A DNA stretch of 64,000 bases, taken from assembly GCF_021533195.1 (NCBI RefSeq), contig NZ_JAJNKB010000007.1:62001-126000 (forward strand), written 5' to 3'. Source of the stretch: Portibacter marinus (GTDB lineage Bacteria; Bacteroidota; Bacteroidia; Chitinophagales; Saprospiraceae). Shown in pieces: positions 57,309 to 64,000 of the stretch (its first letter is position 1; each line of letters begins with the position of its first letter). The notes under the pieces are model-generated. The model ran no database searches. It was not told the origin of the DNA and saw nothing but the letters and a program-made list of their open reading frames with translations. The translations under genes and the position numbers were made by a program.

Positions 57309-60300
57309 AAAATTGAATATGAAAACGAGAAATTACTCAGCGATTTTGATTGGTATTTTGTTTTTACAATGCCGCATAGTACTAGCCCAGATTCATAGTC
57401 CATCCTCAGCTCATCCAACATACACCGGGTTGGTCATGACAGGATATCAAGGATGGTTCGGTACTCCTGGCGATGGAGGAACCAATGGCTTTAGACATTA
57501 TAGAGATGGTGGAGGTTTTCAACCAGGAAATGCCTCTATCGAATATTGGCCTGATATGCGCGAAGCAGAACCAGATGAGAAATACCCTACCGATTTTGAG
57601 TTCGCCGATGGCACTACAGCTACTGTATTTAGTTCGGTCCATCCCAAAACAGTAAACAGACACTTTCAGTGGATGAAGGAATATGGCATAGATGGTGCAT
57701 TTATGCAACGTTTCCGATCAGACTTTGGTATCAAACCGACCCTTAATAAAGTGTTACAAAATGGTTTAGATGCAGCTAGAAATAATGACAGAGCGATTGC
57801 GCTAATGTATGACTTGTCGGGAACAAGTATAAAATCTAACGGGACTGTTAATCCAGATAAGCGTGCGGAAGAGGTGGCCAGAATAACAGATGATTTTAAG
57901 GCACTGGTTGATGAAATGAACTTGACCACGGGAGGAGAAGATCAACCTTATTTATACCACAATGGAAAACCACTTGTAGTATTGTGGGGGTTAGGTTTTA
58001 ATTCCAGGCATGATGCTGATGGCTATGATGTTCAATATTTTGTTGATATGGTTGACTTTTTTCAGAATGATCCAGTATACGGTGGTTGTGCTATAATGAT
58101 TGGTGTACCAACAAACTGGAGACAAGGAGGAGGAGATTGTATAAGTGGTTTTGAACATGATAAAATGATAGAGCTCCTTAAATCCATTGACATTATCCAA
58201 CCTTGGCATACCAGTAGATATGGCAGAGATCAGATGGCCACAGATTTCAAAAGTAAAGTGCGAAGTGACGTCCTGTGGTGCAATGAAAATGACATAGATT
58301 ACACCCCTACTATTTCTCCAGGCATCAGAGAAAAAATTCTTCATGGTAACAACTATGAAAGACCTCGGGAAGGAGGTTATTATTTCTGGGATATGGCAAG
58401 AGCAGCTATAGATGTAGGAGTAGAGATGTTGTATTTGGGAATGTTTGATGAGGTAGATGAAGGCACTCAATATCACAAAATCAATAACAATCCACCTTTT
58501 TTCAGTAACACCGTAAGTTTTGCTGATTATGGTGATGATCCGGAAGATCATTATTTATGGCTTGCAGGTGAAGCAAAAAGAGCTTTGACTGGAGAGTTTG
58601 TAATGGGTACAACCATTCGAGAGCGCGCGAAATCTGAGGCTTTCGAAACAATGGTCGAGTTTGTAGATCACGGAGATGTATATAGTATTTTTATATCTGA
58701 AGGTGCAGAAGGAAGAGCTATCTATTTTGCGGATCCTTACAAAGTACCGGATGGTGCTCCAACTGTAGGTACTCAGAGGGATTCCTCCTTATTCCATAAT
58801 GAATTATTATTAGATACGATTACTTTTTCTGAAAGTGATAGAGGAAAGTTTATAAGAATGGTAGAGGTGGATGAATTGACGGGTGAGGTTCTAGCTTATA
58901 AGGCTTTGGTTGGTGTGCATGGATTTTCACAAGTGCCTTATACGACAGGATTTGAAACAGGACAAGTAGATGAGAGATTTTGGACTACCAACTCTGATAG
59001 TGGTAATGGGAGAATTTATGTCACAAATGAATTAGATGCAGGCAATGGGTTTGCTCTGTTCATGGACTCAGATACGGAAGGAAGCAATTCGATAAATGTT
59101 GCGGACTTGCATGTAGATTTGAATGGCATACAGCGTGATTTGATATTGAGTATGACGGTTACTATACCCTCTGAAATTGGTGCAAATGATGGTATATATT
59201 TGTCTCAAGATGGGGGGAATACATTTACGCTTGCTGAAGAATTTTCGATTACAGGGGAAGGCTCAAGTACTATTTCAATCAACTTGGCGGATAGATCTGA
59301 AGAATTAGAATTGGGATTTACTACTAGTTATGTTATCAGACTTCAGCATACTGCTAGTGGTCCGTTTACTGAAAATAAGGGAATTGCAATAGATGATATC
59401 AGTATTGATTTTTCTTCAATGCCAAGTGGCTTTGCCAAGTTTATAGGAAGTGATACAGAAACTCAAGGTAAGTGGAATGGCGTTTATGGAGTACAAGGCT
59501 ATTACATCGCTGGTATAGGTGAAAATCTGCCGGAAAATGTACATCTTGATCTTCCACAAATGCAGCAAACAATTATTTGGGAGCATAACAGCTCGGATGA
59601 GAGAGGTTTGTATTACAATATGGACTCTACCATTTTAGCAGCTGATTTTGTAGATTCGACGGAAGAGCCCTGGTCAATAAATTTAAATCTTGGTGAACAA
59701 GAATACAATGTTTCTCTATATTTTCTCGATGGTGATGATCAAGGTCGTATTATAACAGTAAGTCTGGTCGATAAGGCCACTGGGGAAACCTATAATGTGC
59801 AAACTGTTTCAGATTTTTCGGGTGGAAAATGGTTGACCTGGAAAATGAATGGTAAGGTGAGAATAGAGCTGAATACGATTGAAGGCCCTAATGCTGTATT
59901 TTCCGGTCTGTTTTTAAGCCCTTCGTCACCTTCAGAAATTGTAGTTGAGCAGTTCCTGACATTTGATGGAACAGATGATTTTGTAGACTGTGGTCGAGGA
60001 GAGGAATTACTGGTAAGTGGAAATGCTATCACACTAGAAGCCTGGTTCAACATAAATGAATCTAGGGCGGAGACTTTTCAAAGCACAATATTGGCTATGG
60101 ATCATAGTGAAGCTGGAAATGATATAGGATTTTTTCTTCGCGCCAATGGTGATGGACAGATCAATTGGGGTTTCGGAGATGGCATGTGGCATGAAGTGTC
60201 AAGTGGTTCTGAAGAAAAGTTATTCGAAGAAGGAACCTGGAACCATGTAGCGGGTACGTATGACGGGGAGACACAAAAGATCTATTTGAATGGCAATCTT

Positions 60301-63300
60301 ATTTTTAGCAGCGACACCTTTTCGGCGTTAGTTCTGCCTACTTTAGATGAAAACCTTTACATAGGATCCTCGCCTGCTTTTCCTGACAGAGTAGTTAATG
60401 GTGCAGTTGCTGAAGTTCGAATCTGGAAAGTTGCCAGAACTGATAGTGAAATTAAAGAATTTTCAACTAAGAGATTGACTGGAGATGAAGAAGGTATCGC
60501 TGCATATTGGCCAATTAATGAAGGCAGCGGTCAAATTATCAATGATCTGGCTGGAGGTGGAAATACCGGTATTTTAGGAGGAACTGTGGAAGAAACTGAT
60601 AAAGATCCAATTTGGGAAGAAGGAGATGTTGTAGTTTTTGAAAATGCTATTGAAGGTTTTAATCCTAGCTTTGAGGATGATTTGGAGTTTTGGAGATTTT
60701 TTGAAGTTCCTAACGGATTGGGCAGTACTGTCGAAATCATTCAAGGAGATGTTGTGGATGGTGCAAAAGCTGCGAAAGTAACCTTTGTGGCACCAGAGGA
60801 AGGACTCGCGGATCGAGCATTTGACAATTGGGATTCGAATATGACTTTGAAGCCTGAAACCATTTACCAAGGTTCATTTTGGGCGAAAAAACAAGGCGAA
60901 AGTAATGGGGCAATTAATTTTACGTACGGATTTTTTGATGAGAACAGAAATGTTCTAGACGAATCTGGCATCACATTTGACTTGACTGAAAATTACGAAA
61001 AATATGAATTTACATTTTCGACGCCTCCTGGTACTGCCAAAGGATGGATCTCCTTTAGATGGCGAGATAAGGAAACCAATGAATTTGCAGACGGCACCAT
61101 TTTTATTGATCATATTGAAATTCTGACAGAAGTTAAGGATACTAGTGATGCTGATGTCAAAGATGCTATCTCAGGCTTCAACCCGAGTTTTGAGCAGGAC
61201 CTTGAGTTCTGGAGATTTTATGAGGTGCCAGATGCCTTAGGCAGTATGGTTGAAATCATTACCGACGATGTAATTGATGGAGAGAAGGCAGCTAAGATTA
61301 CATTTGTGGAACCTGTTGAAGGGCTTGCAGATAGAGCCTTTGATAATTGGGACTCTAACATGTTACTAGAGCCGGAAAAGGAGTATGAGGGATCATTTTG
61401 GGCTAAGGAAATTGGAGAAAGCGATGGTTCATTAATCTTTTCTTATGGATTTTTTGACGATGACCGCAATGTTATTAGTGAAGGAAATGAGATTTTTGAT
61501 TTGTCTTCAACTTACGATAAATATGAATTTTCATATGAAACACCACCTGGTACTGCAAAGGGATGGATTTCATTCAGATGGAAGAATAAGGATACAGGAG
61601 CATTTTCCGCGGGTACGATTATAGTGGATCATATTCAATTGCTTACGGAAGTGGAGGATACGGTTGTGGTAACAGATACTGAAGATGCTATAGCAGGCTT
61701 CAACCCGAGTTTTGAGCAGGACCTTGAGTTCTGGAGATTTTATGAGGTGCCGGATGTTTTAGGCAGTATGGTTGAAATCATTACCGACGATGTTATTGAT
61801 GGTGAAAAAGCAGCCAAAGTGACTTTTGTGGAGCCTGTAGAGGGGTTGGCTGATCGAGCTTTTGATAATTGGGATTCTAATATGGAGTTAAAGCCTGAAA
61901 AAGAGTACAATGGTTCATTTTGGGCCAAGGAAGTAGGAGAGAGTGGAGGATCTTTGACTTTTGCTTATGGGTTTTTCGACGAAGATAGGAATGTAATTAG
62001 TGAAGGTTCAGAAATTTATGATCTGACCAATAATTATCAGGAATATAAATTTACTTACAATACTCCGGTGGGTACTGCAAAGGGATGGATTTCTTTCAGA
62101 TGGAAGAATAAGGATACAGGAGCATTTTCCGCGGGTACGATTATAGTGGATCATATTCAGTTGCTTACGGAAGTTGAGGATACGGTTGTGGTGACAGATA
62201 CTGAAGATGCTATAGCAGGCTTCAACCCGAGTTTTGAGCAGGACCTCGAGTTCTGGAGATTTTATGAGGTGCCAGATGCTTTAGGCAGTATGGTGGAAAT
62301 CATTACCGACGATGTTATTGATGGCGAAAAAGCAGCCAAAGTAACTTTTATGGAGCCAGCAGAGGGTTTGGCTGATCGGGCATTTGATAACTGGGATTCC
62401 AATATGGAGTTAAAGCCTGAAAAAGAGTACAATGGCTCATTTTGGGCCAAGGAAGTAGGAGAAAGTGGAGGATCTTTGACTTTTGCCTATGGGTTTTTCG
62501 ACGAAGATAGGAATGTAATTAGTGAAGGTTCAGAGGTCTATGATCTGACCAATAACTATCAGGAATATAAATTTACTTACAATACTCCGGTGGGTACTGC
62601 AAAGGGATGGATTTCATTCAGATGGAAGAATAAGGATACAGGAGCATTTTCCGCGGGTACTATTATAGTGGATCATATTCAATTGCTTACGGAAGTTGAG
62701 GATACGGTTGTGGTGACAGATACTGAAGATGCTATAGCAGGCTTCAACCCGAGTTTTGAGCAGGACCTCGAGTTCTGGAGATTTTATGAGGTGCCAGATG
62801 CTTTAGGCAGTATGGTGGAAATCATTACCGACGATGTAATTGATGGTGAAAAAGCAGCCAAAGTGACTTTTGTGGAGCCTGTAGAAGGGTTGGCTGATCG
62901 AGCTTTTGATAATTGGGATTCTAATATGGAGTTAAAGCCTGAAAAAGAGTACAATGGTTCATTTTGGGCCAAGGAAGTAGGAGAGAGTGGAGGATCTTTG
63001 ACTTTTGCTTATGGGTTTTTCGACGAAGATAGGAATGTAATTAGTGAAGGTTCAGAAATCTATGATCTGACCAATAACTATCAGGAATATAAATTTACTT
63101 ACAATACTCCGGTGGGTACTGCAAAGGGATGGATTTCATTCAGATGGAAGAATAAGGATACAGGAGCATTTTCCGCGGGTACGATTATAGTGGATCATAT
63201 TCAGTTGATTACAGAATTGGATTCTACGGTTAACGTGGATGATATTGAAATAGTACAAAATGAATTATTGCCTCAGTTTGAAATTATTCCTAATCCTATT

Positions 63301-63531
63301 TATTCAGAAGCAAACCTCAATATTGATTTGCCTGAAAGTGGATGGGTAGATATTAGATTGTTTGATTTATCTGGAAATCAAGTTGATAAAATCTTTTCTC
63401 GAAGTATGAATGCAGGCGAACATCAGGTTAGGGTTAGGTTTGAACACTTACCTCAAGGAATATATTTTATTGGACTGCAATCCAATCAAAATATGATGAC
63501 GAAAAAAATTATATTGCTTGGAAATGAGTAA
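57301..63531 (+). CDS. Giant GH71/99-like protein with LamG, five CBM-like repeats and T9SS tail
   Basis: 2076 residues. Order: signal peptide; GH71/99-like domain (about 40-430) with M-F-D-E-V-D-E-G (E384, E387), the GH99-type paired glutamates; a beta-sandwich resembling MAM or jelly-roll domains (about 550-705); another beta domain (about 708-880); a LamG/concanavalin-A-like domain (about 885-1100; F-D-G-T-D-D-F-V-D-C-G); five repeats of 173-174 residues (about 1112-1975); and a T9SS C-terminal sorting domain (about 1990-2076, ending K-K-I-I-L-L-G-N-E). It should be exported by T9SS as a surface or released multimodular endo-glycanase. A second ATG at 57319 gives a shorter, equally good signal peptide; the ATG at 57301 overlaps the previous gene. 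Confidence 0.9.
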   Translation: MNKKLNMKTRNYSAILIGILFLQCRIVLAQIHSPSSAHPTYTGLVMTGYQGWFGTPGDGGTNGFRHYRDGGGFQPGNASIEYWPDMREAEPDEKYPTDFEFADGTTATVFSSVHPKTVNRHFQWMKEYGIDGAFMQRFRSDFGIKPTLNKVLQNGLDAARNNDRAIALMYDLSGTSIKSNGTVNPDKRAEEVARITDDFKALVDEMNLTTGGEDQPYLYHNGKPLVVLWGLGFNSRHDADGYDVQYFVDMVDFFQNDPVYGGCAIMIGVPTNWRQGGGDCISGFEHDKMIELLKSIDIIQPWHTSRYGRDQMATDFKSKVRSDVLWCNENDIDYTPTISPGIREKILHGNNYERPREGGYYFWDMARAAIDVGVEMLYLGMFDEVDEGTQYHKINNNPPFFSNTVSFADYGDDPEDHYLWLAGEAKRALTGEFVMGTTIRERAKSEAFETMVEFVDHGDVYSIFISEGAEGRAIYFADPYKVPDGAPTVGTQRDSSLFHNELLLDTITFSESDRGKFIRMVEVDELTGEVLAYKALVGVHGFSQVPYTTGFETGQVDERFWTTNSDSGNGRIYVTNELDAGNGFALFMDSDTEGSNSINVADLHVDLNGIQRDLILSMTVTIPSEIGANDGIYLSQDGGNTFTLAEEFSITGEGSSTISINLADRSEELELGFTTSYVIRLQHTASGPFTENKGIAIDDISIDFSSMPSGFAKFIGSDTETQGKWNGVYGVQGYYIAGIGENLPENVHLDLPQMQQTIIWEHNSSDERGLYYNMDSTILAADFVDSTEEPWSINLNLGEQEYNVSLYFLDGDDQGRIITVSLVDKATGETYNVQTVSDFSGGKWLTWKMNGKVRIELNTIEGPNAVFSGLFLSPSSPSEIVVEQFLTFDGTDDFVDCGRGEELLVSGNAITLEAWFNINESRAETFQSTILAMDHSEAGNDIGFFLRANGDGQINWGFGDGMWHEVSSGSEEKLFEEGTWNHVAGTYDGETQKIYLNGNLIFSSDTFSALVLPTLDENLYIGSSPAFPDRVVNGAVAEVRIWKVARTDSEIKEFSTKRLTGDEEGIAAYWPINEGSGQIINDLAGGGNTGILGGTVEETDKDPIWEEGDVVVFENAIEGFNPSFEDDLEFWRFFEVPNGLGSTVEIIQGDVVDGAKAAKVTFVAPEEGLADRAFDNWDSNMTLKPETIYQGSFWAKKQGESNGAINFTYGFFDENRNVLDESGITFDLTENYEKYEFTFSTPPGTAKGWISFRWRDKETNEFADGTIFIDHIEILTEVKDTSDADVKDAISGFNPSFEQDLEFWRFYEVPDALGSMVEIITDDVIDGEKAAKITFVEPVEGLADRAFDNWDSNMLLEPEKEYEGSFWAKEIGESDGSLIFSYGFFDDDRNVISEGNEIFDLSSTYDKYEFSYETPPGTAKGWISFRWKNKDTGAFSAGTIIVDHIQLLTEVEDTVVVTDTEDAIAGFNPSFEQDLEFWRFYEVPDVLGSMVEIITDDVIDGEKAAKVTFVEPVEGLADRAFDNWDSNMELKPEKEYNGSFWAKEVGESGGSLTFAYGFFDEDRNVISEGSEIYDLTNNYQEYKFTYNTPVGTAKGWISFRWKNKDTGAFSAGTIIVDHIQLLTEVEDTVVVTDTEDAIAGFNPSFEQDLEFWRFYEVPDALGSMVEIITDDVIDGEKAAKVTFMEPAEGLADRAFDNWDSNMELKPEKEYNGSFWAKEVGESGGSLTFAYGFFDEDRNVISEGSEVYDLTNNYQEYKFTYNTPVGTAKGWISFRWKNKDTGAFSAGTIIVDHIQLLTEVEDTVVVTDTEDAIAGFNPSFEQDLEFWRFYEVPDALGSMVEIITDDVIDGEKAAKVTFVEPVEGLADRAFDNWDSNMELKPEKEYNGSFWAKEVGESGGSLTFAYGFFDEDRNVISEGSEIYDLTNNYQEYKFTYNTPVGTAKGWISFRWKNKDTGAFSAGTIIVDHIQLITELDSTVNVDDIEIVQNELLPQFEIIPNPIYSEANLNIDLPESGWVDIRLFDLSGNQVDKIFSRSMNAGEHQVRVRFEHLPQGIYFIGLQSNQNMMTKKIILLGNE
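60655..63216 (+). repeat. Five tandem 522-bp coding repeats (CBM-like domains)
   Basis: Copies begin at 60655, 61174, 61696, 62218 and 62740: one spacing of 519 bases, then exactly 522. Each encodes a module starting G-F-N-P-S-F and including A-D-R-A-F-D-N-W-D-S-N, G-S-F-W-A-K and G-T-A-K-G-W-I-S-F-R-W, in the style of CBM4/9-like jelly rolls. Copies 3-5 are nearly identical in DNA, copy 2 less so and copy 1 most diverged. Confidence 0.95.
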
Positions 63532-64000
63532 AAACTATGATGAGGTAGTCGTTCCTAAAAAGCTTTTACTGCCTTTTATTTTGATTACATCGCTATTTGC
63601 ATTATGGGGATTTGCCAACGCTGTTACAGATCCCATGGTGCAGGCGTTTAAGAAGGTTCTGGAATTAACGAACTCTCAGGCTGCCTGGGTACAAATGGCT
63701 TTCTATGGTGGTTATTTTTGCATGGCGCTGCCAGCTGCTTTATTTGTGCGAAAATACAGTTATAAGACTGGAGTCTTGATTGGTTTGGCACTCTATGCTG
63801 CAGGAGCCTTACTTTTTTATCCGGCGGCAATCACAGAGCAATTCTGGTTTTTCTGTCTGGGCCTATATGTATTGACTTTTGGACTTGCTTTCCTGGAGAC
63901 CACTGCTAATCCATACATTCTGGCAATGGGAAGTCGTGAAACAGCCACACAGCGACTAAATCTTGCACAGGCCTTTAATCCTGTGGGGTTGCTGTTGGGG
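63524..64000 (+). CDS. FucP-type sugar:H+ symporter (MFS), 3' end off the window
   Basis: 159 codons are visible; the gene runs off the right edge. The first helix F-I-L-I-T-S-L-F-A-L-W-G-F-A-N, then D-P-M-V-Q-A-F-K-K, G-G-Y-F-C-M-A-L-P-A-A and L-E-T-T-A-N-P-Y are signature motifs of the FHS (fucose-galactose-glucose:H+ symporter) family and closest in feel to FucP. Its ATG overlaps the stop of the giant glycanase by 8 bases, suggesting translational coupling and that it takes up a sugar released by this locus. Relatives also carry other sugars, so fucose is only the likeliest guess. Confidence 0.85.
   Translation, partial: MSKNYDEVVVPKKLLLPFILITSLFALWGFANAVTDPMVQAFKKVLELTNSQAAWVQMAFYGGYFCMALPAALFVRKYSYKTGVLIGLALYAAGALLFYPAAITEQFWFFCLGLYVLTFGLAFLETTANPYILAMGSRETATQRLNLAQAFNPVGLLLG

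Noticed and set aside
57991-58551. 186-codon minus-strand ORF opposite the GH71/99-like domain
   Set aside because: The plus frame encodes a recognisable catalytic domain; the antisense frame has no signal, domain or promoter.
61740-62972. Three near-identical 62-codon minus-strand ORFs at 522-base spacing
   Set aside because: They are the antisense of the repeated CBM-like modules; their similarity only reflects the coding repeat.
60655-63216. CRISPR or transposon-like tandem repeat
   Set aside because: Repeat units are 522 bases, in frame, and encode protein domains; there are no spacers or terminal repeats.

Overview
The window looks like a chromosome segment of a Bacteroidota bacterium, most likely a marine, polysaccharide-degrading member (Cytophagales-like is my guess; the sequence alone does not fix the genus). 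The grounds are an SusC/SusD pair, a hybrid two-component regulator, FecR anti-sigma and ECF sigma genes, type IX secretion C-terminal sorting domains, three sulfatases, Bacteroidota-only families (DUF4783, TIGR02757, DUF2490), and promoters of the Bacteroidota form TTG-N17-21-TAnnTTTG. No tRNA, rRNA, CRISPR array or insertion sequence was seen.

Layout. 1-3904 is a minus-strand operon: gpmI, a small lipoprotein, serC and a YgjP-type metallopeptidase cut by the window edge. 3963-7649 (plus) holds a DUF4783 protein and a large exported cytochrome c/DUF6797/propeller protein. 7673-12818 (minus) holds DUF1761, DUF885 and a sortilin-like Asp-box propeller. 12888-14796 (plus) is a LytS/LytTR two-component pair. 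14830-20833 (minus) is the rimP-nusA-infB operon, followed by TIGR02757 and a lipoprotein gene; its promoter and a strong leader hairpin are visible. An MscS channel lies at 20921-21802.

21806-35193 is a first polysaccharide utilisation locus (PUL): a divergent hybrid regulator, then susC, susD, an uncharacterised lipoprotein with an internal duplication, and an S1 sulfatase. It has no recognisable glycosidase. 35309-38305 (minus) holds a secreted beta-carbonic anhydrase with DUF2490 and two unknown exported proteins. A second sulfatase and an outer-membrane beta-barrel receptor follow at 38455-42777.

43864-64000 is the most unusual part: an ECF sigma gene divergent from a FecR anti-sigma, an STN-domain TonB-dependent receptor with no SusD partner, a T9SS-sorted putative beta-helix protein, a third sulfatase, a GH71/99-like hydrolase, a 14-repeat FG-GAP/UnbV protein, a 2076-residue GH71/99-like protein with five 174-residue carbohydrate-binding-like repeats and a T9SS tail, and the start of a FucP-type sugar:H+ symporter. 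Tight spacings or overlaps from 51306 onward suggest one transcript. My working model is a SusD-less PUL for a sulfated alpha-linked glycan: surface enzymes desulfate and cut it, the STN receptor imports pieces and signals through FecR to the sigma factor, and the symporter takes up the sugar. Substrate and mechanism are inference.
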